DNA of 64,000 nt, from contig JADZCJ010000068.1 in assembly GCA_020851635.1 (NCBI GenBank), forward strand, positions 1 through 64,000, given 5' to 3'. Shown here piece after piece: positions 16,819 to 25,783 of the stretch (the first letter of the stretch is position 1; every line of letters begins with the position of its first letter). A program made the translations under genes and the position numbers. Source of the DNA: Anaerolineae bacterium. GTDB taxonomy: Bacteria > Chloroflexota > Anaerolineae > UBA4142 > SHND01. The notes beneath the pieces are model-generated. The model had not been told where the DNA came from, ran no database searches, and saw only the letters and a list, made by a program, of their open reading frames with translations.

Positions 16819-19730
16819 GTTTTTCGTTCCTCAACCCTGTCGCGCTGCTCGCGCTCCTGCTGGCGCCGTTGCTGCTGGCGATACCGCTGGTGGGGCGCGC
16901 CCGCGGCTCGCGAACCCTTCAGTTCTGGAGCGGTCTTATCCTGCGCGCGTTGATTTTGTTCGCGCTCATCCTGGGGCTGGCTGGCGCGCAGCTCGTGCTG
17001 CCCGTGAATCACACCACCGTCGTATTTGTGGTGGACCATTCCGACAGCGTGACGGCGGCAGAGCAGGCGCGCGCGGAAACATTTATTCGCGATGCGATGC
17101 AAACCATGCGTCCGGGCGACCGCGCGGCAATCGTGGTCTTTGGCGAAAACGCGCTGGTCGAGCGTCTGACATCCGCAGAGACCACACTCAACTCTCTCAC
17201 TTCCATTCCGCGCACCACGCGCACGAATCTCGCGGCTGCCCTGCGGCTCGGGCTTGCGCTGCTGACGGATGATGCAAACAAGCGCATCATAGTCTTGTCC
17301 GATGGGTCGGAGAACACGGGTCGGGCACAAGAAGTGGTTGAACTGGCAGCCGCGCGACAGGTCGAAATTGATTTTGTTCCGCTCCATCCGCCGCAGGGCG
17401 CGAATGAGATTGCACTCGATGCGTTGCAAGCGCCCGCTTTTGTCCGCGAGGGACAGACGTTTCAGGTGACGGCGGTCATCGCGAGCGCGGCCGCGGGAGA
17501 GACGACGGTGCGTCTGTTGGGTGACGGCAAATTGCTGGCAACACAGAGCGTGACCTTGCAGCCGGGCACGACGCGCATCGCGTTTTCGCTGACGGCGCAA
17601 CAAGCGGGTTTCAAACGCTATACGGCGGAATTGCAAGCCAAGGGCGACACGCTCCCACAAAACAATACCGCCTCGTCGTTCACGCTCGTGCAGGGTCCGC
17701 CGCGTGTGCTGGTGGTGGAAAATACGACCGGTGAAGCGGACAATCTGATCAATGCGCTGGCGTCGGCGCAGATCTTGGCAGACCGCATCGCGCCCGCCGC
17801 CGTGCCCGGCGAACTGGCGGCGCTGGCGAACTATGATGCCGTGTTCTTGGTGAACGTCCCCGCCGATGCGCTCCCCGACCGCGCCATGCAGAATTTGCCG
17901 TCGTATGTCCGCGATCTGGGACGTGGGTTGGTGATGGTCGGCGGCACAGAGGCGTTTGGCGCGGGCGGGTATTTACGCTCGCCGATTGAAAAGGCGCTGC
18001 CGGTGGACATGGATGTGCCTGCCCGACGGCAGCAGCCGAATCTCGCCCTCGCGTTCGTCATTGACAAATCGGGTTCGATGGGACAGTGTCACTGCAATGA
18101 CCCCGGCTCACAGCCCGGCAGCTATCCGCAGGTGGCGAGCGGTCTTGCCAAAGTGGAACTTGCCAAAGATGCGGTCATGCAGGCGGCGCGCGCCATCGGA
18201 CGCGCCGATTATGCGGGCGTCGTGTTGTTTGACGCAAACGCGCATTGGGCGATGCGTGTCGAGCAATTCACCGACGCGAGTGTGCTTCAGGAAAAGATCG
18301 GCGGCGCGCAGGCGGGCGGCGGCACCAACATCATGGCGGGCTTGAGCGAAGCGGTCGCCGCGCTCAAAGAGGTTTCGGCAAAATTCAAGCATTTGATTCT
18401 TTTGACGGACGGTTGGAGCAATTCCGGCAGCTATGATGCGCTGATTGCAGACATGCAAGCGCAGGGCATCACCCTTTCGATTGTGGCGGCGGGTGAGGGT
18501 TCCGCGCCGCAGTTGCAAGAGCTGGCGCGGCGCGGCGGCGGGCGCTATTTTGCTGCGCGCTCGATGAGCGATGTGCCTGCATTGTTCTTCCGGGAAACAG
18601 TGCGCGCCGCGGGGCAATATATTATCGAAGAAGATTTCCAGCCGGTCCCCGGCAGTGCTACGCCGATTTTGCGTGGATTGGACGTAACTCGCCTGCCCGC
18701 GCTGCGCGGCTATAACGGCACGACGCCCAAAGCGACCGCGCGTGTTTCACTGGTTTCAACGCGCGGTGACCCGCTGCTCGCGACTTGGCAGTATGGGCTG
18801 GGACGCTCGGCGGTGTGGACTTCGGATTTCAAAGGGCAGTGGGGCACAGACTGGCTCGCGTGGGACGGGTTCAACACCTTTGTGGCGCAGCTCACCAATT
18901 GGGTCCTCCCCCAGCCGAATGATGACGGTCTGCAAACCGCGTTCGGCGCTGACGGCGAGCAAGCGACTCTGCAAGTCGTTTCAACCGATGCGAACGGACG
19001 CCCGCGCGACGCGGCAGAGACGCAAGCGCAGGTGATTGCGCCCGACGGCTCGACGCAAACGGTCACCCTGAATCCAACCGCGCCCGGCGTCTCGACCGCG
19101 CCGTTGAATGCCTCTGTGCCGGGGATTTATCTTGTCCGCGTGACACAAAAGGACGCGCAAGGAAACCCTGTCGCGGGCGCCACGAGCGGTCTCGTTGTGT
19201 CCTATTCCCCTGAATATCAATTGCTCGATTCCGTTCCCCAAAACTCGAATCCGACGGTGCTGTCCGCGCTCGCCCTTGCCACGAACGGCAGCGAGCTCAC
19301 AGAACCCGCGCAGGCGTTCGAGCCGTTCGCCTTGCCTGCCGCGCGGACACAGCCGATTTGGGAATATCTGCTGCTGGCGGCGGCGGTGTTATTCCCGTTG
19401 GATGTCGCCGTGCGTCGTCTGCGATTGGGGCGTCGGGACTGGGAGGAACTGCGCGGACGCCTGCGCCTGCGCTTGCCTTTGCCACAGCCCCGGACCGCAC
19501 TTTCGGGTCCCCGCGCTTTGGAAGAATTATTCGTCGCCCGCGAACGGGCGCAGCCGCGCTCCCCTATCACACCCGCATCAACCCAAAAAGAAAATCGGGC
19601 GTCCACCCCCGCGCCGCCCCCAAAAACTCCGGAGCCGCTCTCAAAATCCGGTCCCGTCGAACCGGACGCTCAAGACATGACGACGCGCTTGCGCCAAGCC
19701 CGCGAACGCGCCCGCAAAGCAAAATCCTGA
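16815..19730 (+). CDS. Large membrane protein with two VWA regions and a GATase-like segment
   Basis: 971 residues from ATG 16815, which overlaps the previous stop. Two N-terminal spans (about 8-25, 38-60), then a VWA with DHSDS (74-78). A glutamine-amidotransferase-like Rossmann segment follows (about 295-395, with GRGLVMVGGTEAFGAGGY). A second VWA has DKSGSM near 417 and an insertion CHCNDPG right after it. The C-terminal half is extracytoplasmic and beta-rich, then a span near 850 and a Pro-rich, positively charged tail. It is the last gene of the operon. The mechanism is unknown; complex assembly at the membrane fits the family. Confidence 0.8.
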   Translation: MSFSFLNPVALLALLLAPLLLAIPLVGRARGSRTLQFWSGLILRALILFALILGLAGAQLVLPVNHTTVVFVVDHSDSVTAAEQARAETFIRDAMQTMRPGDRAAIVVFGENALVERLTSAETTLNSLTSIPRTTRTNLAAALRLGLALLTDDANKRIIVLSDGSENTGRAQEVVELAAARQVEIDFVPLHPPQGANEIALDALQAPAFVREGQTFQVTAVIASAAAGETTVRLLGDGKLLATQSVTLQPGTTRIAFSLTAQQAGFKRYTAELQAKGDTLPQNNTASSFTLVQGPPRVLVVENTTGEADNLINALASAQILADRIAPAAVPGELAALANYDAVFLVNVPADALPDRAMQNLPSYVRDLGRGLVMVGGTEAFGAGGYLRSPIEKALPVDMDVPARRQQPNLALAFVIDKSGSMGQCHCNDPGSQPGSYPQVASGLAKVELAKDAVMQAARAIGRADYAGVVLFDANAHWAMRVEQFTDASVLQEKIGGAQAGGGTNIMAGLSEAVAALKEVSAKFKHLILLTDGWSNSGSYDALIADMQAQGITLSIVAAGEGSAPQLQELARRGGGRYFAARSMSDVPALFFRETVRAAGQYIIEEDFQPVPGSATPILRGLDVTRLPALRGYNGTTPKATARVSLVSTRGDPLLATWQYGLGRSAVWTSDFKGQWGTDWLAWDGFNTFVAQLTNWVLPQPNDDGLQTAFGADGEQATLQVVSTDANGRPRDAAETQAQVIAPDGSTQTVTLNPTAPGVSTAPLNASVPGIYLVRVTQKDAQGNPVAGATSGLVVSYSPEYQLLDSVPQNSNPTVLSALALATNGSELTEPAQAFEPFALPAARTQPIWEYLLLAAAVLFPLDVAVRRLRLGRRDWEELRGRLRLRLPLPQPRTALSGPRALEELFVARERAQPRSPITPASTQKENRASTPAPPPKTPEPLSKSGPVEPDAQDMTTRLRQARERARKAKS

Positions 19731-19824
19731 ACGCTGACAGGGAACGAGCGTCGTTTTGTCCCTTGCCGTATGCCGGGCAAGATCGCGTTCATTCCCCGCG
19801 TTTTCCGATTCCCACAAGCAAACA

Positions 19825-19842
19825 TATAATCCCCGCGTCATG
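19825..19842 (+). promoter_or_regulatory. -10 element very close to the start codon of the first NTPase gene
   Basis: TATAAT at 19825-19830 lies 9 bases before the ATG at 19840. No Shine-Dalgarno is present. Transcription would begin at or next to the start codon, giving a leaderless mRNA. The -35 region is poor. Confidence 0.45.
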
Positions 19843-22218
19843 CCCGATTTTGTAAATCCATACATTGCCGGTAATCCTGTGACCAGTCCCGAAATGTTTT
19901 TCGGGCGCGCGGATGTCTTTGCGTTTGTGCGGCAGGCGCTCGTGGGCAAACACCGTGACAACGTGATTATCTTGTTTGGTCAGCGGCGCACGGGCAAAAC
20001 GTCCGTGTTGTGCCAGATGAGCCGCCATCTCGGCGCGCGCTATGTGTGTGTGCTGTTGGATTTGCACGGGTTGGCGTTGGAAGGGCTTGACGGGTTCTTG
20101 TGGGAGCTTGCCAATTCGATTGCGCGCACCCTGCGCCGCGATTATCGAATCGAGCTGACCCCTCCCCCGCGCGCCGCGTTCCAGTCCAGTCCGCGCAGTC
20201 AATTTGAAAATGTCTTTTTGAATCAGGTGTGGTCCGCGTTGGGCGATCGTCATTTGTTGTTGATGTTGGACGAGGCGATCCGTTTGCAAGAGCAGGTGCA
20301 GGCGGGCAAATTGGAACCCGAAGTTTTCGAATACCTGCGCTATTTGATGCAGCATTTTCCGCGCTTGAATTTCTTGTTTGCGCTCGGTGACGGTTTGGAA
20401 GGCATGACCAAAGAGTATGCCTTTTTGTTCAGCGTCGGCTTGTATAAAAAGATTTCCTTTCTCGAACGCGACGCCGCGCTAAAACTGATCACACAACCCG
20501 TTCAAAATCTGTACGCCGTTGAACCCGCCGCCCAAGCGCGCGTCCTTCAAATCACGGGCGCGCACCCGTACTATACCCAGCTCTTGTGTCACGGTTTGTT
20601 TCAGCGCTGGCATCATACGCGCGCGTCGTCGCTGGGCATAGCGGACGTGGACGCGGTGGTGGACGAAGCCGTTGAACGTGGGCTTGCCGTCCTCAAGCAT
20701 ACCTGGGAAGAGTCCTCGCCCGCCGAAAAGGCGATTCTCTCTGCGGCGGCGGCGGCGATGCGCGCCCCCAACGCGGGCGCCCCGCCCGGCGATGGCACAA
20801 GCAAACGTTTGGTGAGCGCACAGGAAATTGCCGCCGTGCTCAGACAGCAGGACATTCAGCTGCCGCCCGAAGAAACGGGACAGGCATACAAATCACTGCG
20901 GGCGCGTGATCTTTTGGCAGGGACCGACCCATACCGTTTTACGGTGGACTTGCAGCGGCTTTGGATCAACAAATACGAACGAGTCGAGTGGGTGCGCGAC
21001 GAAATGGCGGATGCGGTGAGAAAATGGACGGGCGCGGCGCGCGTCCTGCCGCCCGCTCCGCCGCCGCGTTTTTCGATGCCCGAATATCCCACCATCAAGA
21101 GCGGAGGCACAGCGCGGCGCGCACCGAACCGGACGCTTTTGTGGGGCGGCGGGATTGTTGTCATGTTGCTCGTTGCGTTCTTGGCGCTGTTTTGGGCGCC
21201 GGGATTTCTACCGGGAACGCTCGCCCCCACGCCGACCCGCGTAGCGGTCCTGCCCACCCGCACGCCGACCCGTCCCCCGCCAACGCCCACAATCACACCC
21301 CCTCCGCCCACCGCGACGCGGGATTCTGCCATCGCAGCTGATGCGGCACGGACAGTTTCGCCGGAACCTGCGTCCGAACCCACGATGGAACTCGGTGCGG
21401 GCGTGCAAATTGTCTTTACGCGCGGGACCCCGGGCTGTTCGTCGCTGGGGCTGCTGAACCTGGACGACGGGACGCTTCGGACGTTCAATCCCGCGCCCAA
21501 CAACGAAGAGCCCACCTGGTCACCCGATGGGCGGCTGTTTGTGGCGAGCACGGGCGATTGCCAAAACACCGAATATCGTTTGACCATGTTTGATGCGGAA
21601 ACGGGTGAGACCGTCCCGATCGAAACGGAATGCAAACTGGCAATTGATCCCTTTTGGGGCGACGACGACCGCATCTATTTTGCCTGCGGCTCGCGCGCCG
21701 CCAACGGCGAACTCTATTCGATCAATCCGAACGGCACCGATCTGCGCGCGCTGGGGGTCAGCGCGCGACGCCCCACACTCTCGCCCGACGGCAAGCACCT
21801 TGCCTATATGCGCCAGGAAGAGGATGTGTGGCGCATTTGGGTGGCGGAATTGAACGAAGCGGGCGCGCTTGTGAATCCGACGCAAATGCCGTTCCCGCAG
21901 GTGCTGGGCGGCGTCTTTGCGCGTCAGCCGCGGTGGAGCAGCGACGGCACGCGTTTGTATTTCAACGTAACCGACCAAACTTCGCTCCAAGCCATGGCGC
22001 TGGCGAGCGTCGAGCTGGCGACGGGGAGCACAAACGTCACGTTCATCACACCCGACACCAACACGCCTTTCGTGCGACCCGTGTGCGGCAAAAACAACGT
22101 ATGTGTAGCGGGCGGCGCAGGCGGCGGGTTGTGGCTGCTGGAAGATGTCGGGGGCGCACTGGTTCCCAAACGTCAATTGACGTTTGGTGAAGAATACGGC
22201 GCGGATGTGTTTCCATGA
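19840..22218 (+). CDS. Membrane-anchored STAND-like NTPase with C-terminal beta-propeller
   Basis: 792 residues from ATG 19840 (an upstream in-frame TTG at 19756 lacks signals). The N-terminus VNPYIAGNPV...FFGR is typical of AAA/STAND ATPases. Walker A GQRRTGKT at 47-54; Walker B LLLMLDEA near 145. A winged-helix-like part follows, then one span near 432-458, a Thr/Pro-rich stalk (460-500) and PD40/TolB-type repeats (WSPDGRLFVAS, LSPDGKHLAYM, WSSDGTRLYF) outside. This is a cytoplasmic switch linked to an external sensor-like propeller. It overlaps the next NTPase gene by 4 bases. Confidence 0.75.
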   Translation: MPDFVNPYIAGNPVTSPEMFFGRADVFAFVRQALVGKHRDNVIILFGQRRTGKTSVLCQMSRHLGARYVCVLLDLHGLALEGLDGFLWELANSIARTLRRDYRIELTPPPRAAFQSSPRSQFENVFLNQVWSALGDRHLLLMLDEAIRLQEQVQAGKLEPEVFEYLRYLMQHFPRLNFLFALGDGLEGMTKEYAFLFSVGLYKKISFLERDAALKLITQPVQNLYAVEPAAQARVLQITGAHPYYTQLLCHGLFQRWHHTRASSLGIADVDAVVDEAVERGLAVLKHTWEESSPAEKAILSAAAAAMRAPNAGAPPGDGTSKRLVSAQEIAAVLRQQDIQLPPEETGQAYKSLRARDLLAGTDPYRFTVDLQRLWINKYERVEWVRDEMADAVRKWTGAARVLPPAPPPRFSMPEYPTIKSGGTARRAPNRTLLWGGGIVVMLLVAFLALFWAPGFLPGTLAPTPTRVAVLPTRTPTRPPPTPTITPPPPTATRDSAIAADAARTVSPEPASEPTMELGAGVQIVFTRGTPGCSSLGLLNLDDGTLRTFNPAPNNEEPTWSPDGRLFVASTGDCQNTEYRLTMFDAETGETVPIETECKLAIDPFWGDDDRIYFACGSRAANGELYSINPNGTDLRALGVSARRPTLSPDGKHLAYMRQEEDVWRIWVAELNEAGALVNPTQMPFPQVLGGVFARQPRWSSDGTRLYFNVTDQTSLQAMALASVELATGSTNVTFITPDTNTPFVRPVCGKNNVCVAGGAGGGLWLLEDVGGALVPKRQLTFGEEYGADVFP

Positions 22219-23564
22219 TCGTCAATCCCTTTACGTATGGCAATCCAATTTCGGATGCGCGCCGTTTTGTGGGACGCGAACGCCAGGTGGAACAAATCTT
22301 TTCGCGCCTCCGCAATGTCGAATTTGAATCGAGCTCGCTCGTCGGCGAACGGCGCATCGGCAAGACCTCGCTCTTGAACTATATTTCCGACGCACAGGTG
22401 CGGCGCAATCACCGTCTGCCGCCCGAAGAATTTATTTTTGTGTATGCCGATCTGGCACTTTTGGACGCGGCGACGACGCCGACGCGCCTGTGGCAGTATT
22501 TGCTGCGACAAATAAGCACGCACTTGTCGGATGCCGATGGAGAGCTCTTGGGCGCGGCGCTGGCGGACCACAACGCCCTCGACAATTTTACGCTTGCCGA
22601 AGTGTTTGACCGACTGGACGCGCAAAAGCGTCACGTAGTGCTGCTGCTCGACGAATTTGAAAATGTCACGCGCAACAAGAATTTTTCGCCCGACTTTTTT
22701 TACAGTTTGCGTTCGCTGGCGATTCATCACCGTCTCGCCTTGATCACATCGAGCCGCCGCGAGCTGATCGAGCTGACGCACTCGAACGAAATTCGTTCGT
22801 CGCCGTTTTTCAATATCTTTGCCAATATCAATGTGCGGCTGTTGAACCGGGACGACGCGCGGGCGCTGATTGAAAATGCCTTGAGCGACACGACGGTGCG
22901 TTTTACGCCGACCGAGATCGAGGATGTCTTGCAGATTGCAGGCACTCACCCGTTCTTTTTGCAGACCGCGTGTCATTTCTTGTTCGAGACGTATCTGGAG
23001 GACCGGCATGCCGCACAACGCCGCGCGCTCTGGACGCGTCGCTTTGAACAGGAAGCGGCGCCGCATCTGACCGAATACTGGCGGCACTGTGACGAGGCGG
23101 AAAAAACAGTGCTGGCTGCGCTTGCGCTGGTCGGCGCAAGCGAATCGCCCGTGCCCAAGACGCAGCTGCGAGATTTCTTGCTGCGGTCCGAGCGCCGGAT
23201 CGCCCAACTGGACAAGCACGCGCTCGTCGTCGCGCGCGATGATTCCTATGCGCCGTTCAATGGCTTGTTCACGGATTGGATTCTCGAAATGATACGCGAG
23301 GGACCGTTTGCGCGCGACTTGCAGACCGCCCTGCAGGGAAATCGCTCGAACGCGCAAGCGGTCATCCGGGCGACCGGACTTTCACCGCGCGAGCTCGAGG
23401 TGCTAAGACTGGTTGCGACGGGGTTGAGCGATGCCCAGGTCGCGGCGAAACTGGTGCTCAGCCCGCGCACGGTGAGCACCCATTTACAGTCCATCTATAA
23501 CAAATTGGGCGTCAATTCACGGGCGGGCGCAACGCGTTTTGCCGTGGACAACGGACTGGTGTAG
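22215..23564 (+). CDS. STAND-like NTPase with C-terminal LuxR-type HTH
   Basis: 449 residues. N-terminus VNPFTYGNPI..RFVGRERQ parallels the preceding protein. Walker A GERRIGKT at 44-51; Walker B VVLLLDEFENV near 141; the region ASSRRELIEL follows. The last ~60 residues are a GerE/LuxR helix-turn-helix (LSPRELEVLRLVATGLSDAQ, then LVLSPRTVSTHLQSIYNKLG). It is probably an NTP-controlled transcription regulator of MalT-like logic. Overlap with the membrane NTPase suggests that the two form a sensor-regulator pair. Targets unknown. Confidence 0.8.
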   Translation: MIVNPFTYGNPISDARRFVGRERQVEQIFSRLRNVEFESSSLVGERRIGKTSLLNYISDAQVRRNHRLPPEEFIFVYADLALLDAATTPTRLWQYLLRQISTHLSDADGELLGAALADHNALDNFTLAEVFDRLDAQKRHVVLLLDEFENVTRNKNFSPDFFYSLRSLAIHHRLALITSSRRELIELTHSNEIRSSPFFNIFANINVRLLNRDDARALIENALSDTTVRFTPTEIEDVLQIAGTHPFFLQTACHFLFETYLEDRHAAQRRALWTRRFEQEAAPHLTEYWRHCDEAEKTVLAALALVGASESPVPKTQLRDFLLRSERRIAQLDKHALVVARDDSYAPFNGLFTDWILEMIREGPFARDLQTALQGNRSNAQAVIRATGLSPRELEVLRLVATGLSDAQVAAKLVLSPRTVSTHLQSIYNKLGVNSRAGATRFAVDNGLV

Positions 23565-23616
23565 GAATTTACGATAACGCAAATAACGCTCGACGGTGTG
23601 CCAAGCGCGATCGCAC

Positions 23617-23661
23617 AAGGCGAGGAAACCGGCAGATTTGCCCGTTTCCTCGCCTTTTTTT
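23617..23661 (+). terminator. Strong rho-independent terminator
   Basis: Perfect 13-bp arms AAGGCGAGGAAAC (23617-23629) and GTTTCCTCGCCTT (23644-23656) with a 14-base loop, followed by TTTTT. It ends the NTPase transcript. Confidence 0.9.
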
Positions 23662-23671
23662 GCGATACGTA

Positions 23672-23688
23672 ACAAATACGTAATTTGT
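23672..23688 (+). promoter_or_regulatory. Palindrome upstream of the sigma-factor gene
   Basis: ACAAAT-ACGTA-ATTTGT is a 6-bp inverted repeat with a 5-base centre, 75 bases before the start codon. A -10-like TATAGC lies at 23713-23718. It could be an operator, but no matching site was found elsewhere. Confidence 0.3.
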
Positions 23689-23762
23689 ACGATGCGCGAG
23701 CTTGCAAAATCCTATAGCATGGCAGCATGCTCCCGCTTTCATTGGACGCCCGCGCCTCACAC

Positions 23763-24266
23763 ATGAACAACGTGCCCGCTCGCGAATTGGACCTGATCTC
23801 GGCTGCTCAACGGGGGGATATCTCGGCGTTTAACCAACTGGTGCGCGCGTACCAAGAGCCGGTCTATCGTCTCGCCTTTCACGTGCTGGATGATTCCGGC
23901 GCGGCAGAGCAGGCGACCCAAACCACCTTTGAAACGGCGTATCGCACCATCAAACGATGGAAGGGCGAACCCATCAAGGTCTGGCTGCTGCGAAATGTGA
24001 TCCGGCAGTGCAAGCGGCTTGACCGCGCGGTCCGATTTCGCGCACCACATTCCGGGGCTGTAGTCCATTCACCCATCGAGATGGGGTTGGCGGTCCTGAC
24101 GCCGGACGAGCGCATTATTTGCGTCCTCGCCGATATCATGGGCTTGAATGAACAAGAGATTTCCCGCATTACCGACATGGATACGGCGAACATTCGCAGC
24201 AAACGTCACCGGGCGCGACTCGAAATTCGCAATGTCCTGCAATTCGCCGGGACCGCCCAAGTATAG
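23763..24266 (+). CDS. ECF-type RNA polymerase sigma factor
   Basis: 167 residues from ATG 23763. Region 2 is seen in AFNQLVRAYQEPVYRLAFHV and the acidic-aromatic block EQATQTTFETAYRTIKRWKG. Region 4 is seen in LTPDERIICVLADIMGLNEQ, then EISRITDMDTANIRSKRHRAR. It would direct RNA polymerase to a small regulon. No anti-sigma gene follows. Region 2 is less acidic than usual (ATQTTF where DxxQE(T/V)F is common). Enclosed by two terminators, so it is a single-gene unit. Confidence 0.75.
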   Translation: MNNVPARELDLISAAQRGDISAFNQLVRAYQEPVYRLAFHVLDDSGAAEQATQTTFETAYRTIKRWKGEPIKVWLLRNVIRQCKRLDRAVRFRAPHSGAVVHSPIEMGLAVLTPDERIICVLADIMGLNEQEISRITDMDTANIRSKRHRARLEIRNVLQFAGTAQV

Positions 24267-24395
24267 ACAGCGAAACCGGGACGCGGTCGTCGCCGGGTCC
24301 GCGCCCATGACAATTTAATTGCCATTCTCTTCCTCCTCGCACGCGTGCGTATTGTTCCTCCTCCACAATGCGCCCGAGTGTCGAGCAGAATGGAA

Positions 24396-24427
24396 CCAGC
24401 CCTCCGCGGTGGGGGGGCTGGTTTTTT
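24396..24427 (+). terminator. Rho-independent terminator after the sigma-factor gene
   Basis: Arms CCAGCCCTCC (24396-24405) and GGGGGGCTGG pair around a short loop and are followed by TTTTTT at 24422-24427. The rest of the 331-base gap 24267-24597 holds no gene; a TATAAT at 24551-24556 probably serves the next small gene. Confidence 0.8.
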
Positions 24428-24550
24428 GTGTCAGGCGCTGACCCGTGATTTCCATTGTCGCACCCGCGGGGCGAAACCAAATGCGGCGATTCAAAAATTT
24501 GGCACGAGCGAAATATAGTTTTTTGCGTTCGAAATAGGTGCGTCATGGGA

Positions 24551-24556
24551 TATAAT
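24551..24556 (+). promoter_or_regulatory. -10 element of the decayed toxin-antitoxin pair
   Basis: TATAAT at 24551-24556, 42 bases before the ATG at 24598. No convincing -35 hexamer at 16-18 bases upstream. Confidence 0.35.
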
Positions 24557-24597
24557 GGAGCGGAATTTGGTGCGCGGATAACGAATTGAGAACAAAA

Positions 24598-24823
24598 ATG
24601 ATTGCAGAAAAACCTACTGTTCACCGATTGATGGACGAGGTGCGCCGCTTGACCACACAAGAACAATTAGATCTCATTGAAGCCATTGCCGCTTTGGTGC
24701 GGACCGCATTGCCTCCTCAACCAACTCGCAGCGTCCTTGAACTTGGGATTGGGCGCTCACGTTTGGCAAGGCGTGCGCGCCCAGGATTATGTGGCACAGG
24801 AGCGTGCGACATGGGGTGGGTAG
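24598..24823 (+). pseudogene. Antitoxin-like small protein, frameshifted
   Basis: The first ~45 residues (VHRLMDEVRRLTTQEQLDLI and onward) are a short helical antitoxin-type protein. After RSVLEL the sense frame shifts: the +1 frame reads LGLGAHVWQGVRAQDYVAQE then RATWGG and a stop at 24821-24823. Together they rebuild a full-length protein of about 74 residues of a kind common before PIN toxins in Chloroflexota. One base change separates the frames near 24742-24750. Read straight through, the frame fuses into the toxin start. Confidence 0.6.
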
Positions 24824-24897
24824 AAGATTTATTTGGATATACGATTGCGTTGGATATTTTTGCGTGTTCCTACAGGGATGAGGCGAATCGTTCTTGA
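24811..24897 (+). pseudogene. PIN toxin, N-terminal remnant
   Basis: An ATG at 24811 overlaps the antitoxin stop. The frame reads GWVEDLFGYTIALD, the usual start of a PIN toxin ending on its first acidic residue, and then turns into unrelated sequence and stops after 28 residues. The other PIN motifs are absent downstream, so the toxin is truncated. Confidence 0.5.
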
Positions 24898-24967
24898 TGA
24901 CCTGTTGAGTTCAGCAGGTTAAAGGAATGGTATCGCAAAATCATGGTGGACAATTGAGGAATTGTCA

Positions 24968-25783
24968 ATGACCGAAAAATCACAAACCGCGCAACTGCCG
25001 GATGCCTGGGCGAGCGACGCAGCCTACGAGCGCTATGTGGGACGCTGGAGTCGTCAGGTCGTGCCCCGGTTTTTGGAATGGCTCAACGTGGCGCCCGAAA
25101 GCACCTGGCTCGATGTCGGGTGCGGCACGGGCACGCTCAGCGAGGCGATTTTGCAGCGGGCTAAACCCAAACGCGTCCGGGGCATTGATTGGTCTCCCGC
25201 CTTTGTCGCACATGCGCAAGAACGGATCCGGGACCCGCGCGCATCCTTCAAGGTCGCGGACGCGCGGGCGCTGCCGGAAGAGGCGGCGAGTTATGATGCG
25301 GTCGTTTCGGGTCTGATGTTGAATTTTGTGCCCGAGCCGGAAGGGGCTGCAAGTGAGATGGCGCGTGTGGTCAAACCCGGTGGCGTTGTCGCCGCGTATG
25401 TTTGGGATTATGCGGGCAAGATGGAGTTTATGCGCTATTTCTGGGATGCTGCCGCAGCGCTCGACCCTGCGGTGGCGAAACTGAACGAGGCGCTGCGGTT
25501 CAAATTATGCCAACCGGAGCCGCTTGCGGAACTGTTTCGGGGCGCCGGTCTGGAACAGGTCGAGGTGCGCGACATCGAAATTCCAACGACGTTCAAGGAT
25601 TTTGACGACTACTGGTCGCCATTTCTGGGCGGGCAGGGACCTGCGCCGACATACGCCATGTCGCTGACGGAAGAGAAACGGGCGGCGCTGTGCGAGCAAA
25701 TTCGAGCCTCGCTCCCAATTGCGGCGGATGGTTCCATTGCCCTGGTGGCGCGCGTGTGGGCGGTGCGCGGGGCGAAAACTTGA
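24968..25783 (+). CDS. Class I SAM-dependent methyltransferase
   Basis: 271 residues from ATG 24968 (GAGGA 7 bases upstream; TTG 24962 also possible). Motif I WLDVGCGTGTL at 47-57, motif II acidic end in GIDWSP, motif III-like YDAVVSGLMLNFVPEP, then VKPGGVVAAYVWDY. It fits the UbiE/COQ5-like Methyltransf_11/25 type. The acceptor is unknown. It overlaps the dehydrogenase start (TTGA), so the two may be co-translated. Confidence 0.85.
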   Translation: MTEKSQTAQLPDAWASDAAYERYVGRWSRQVVPRFLEWLNVAPESTWLDVGCGTGTLSEAILQRAKPKRVRGIDWSPAFVAHAQERIRDPRASFKVADARALPEEAASYDAVVSGLMLNFVPEPEGAASEMARVVKPGGVVAAYVWDYAGKMEFMRYFWDAAAALDPAVAKLNEALRFKLCQPEPLAELFRGAGLEQVEVRDIEIPTTFKDFDDYWSPFLGGQGPAPTYAMSLTEEKRAALCEQIRASLPIAADGSIALVARVWAVRGAKT

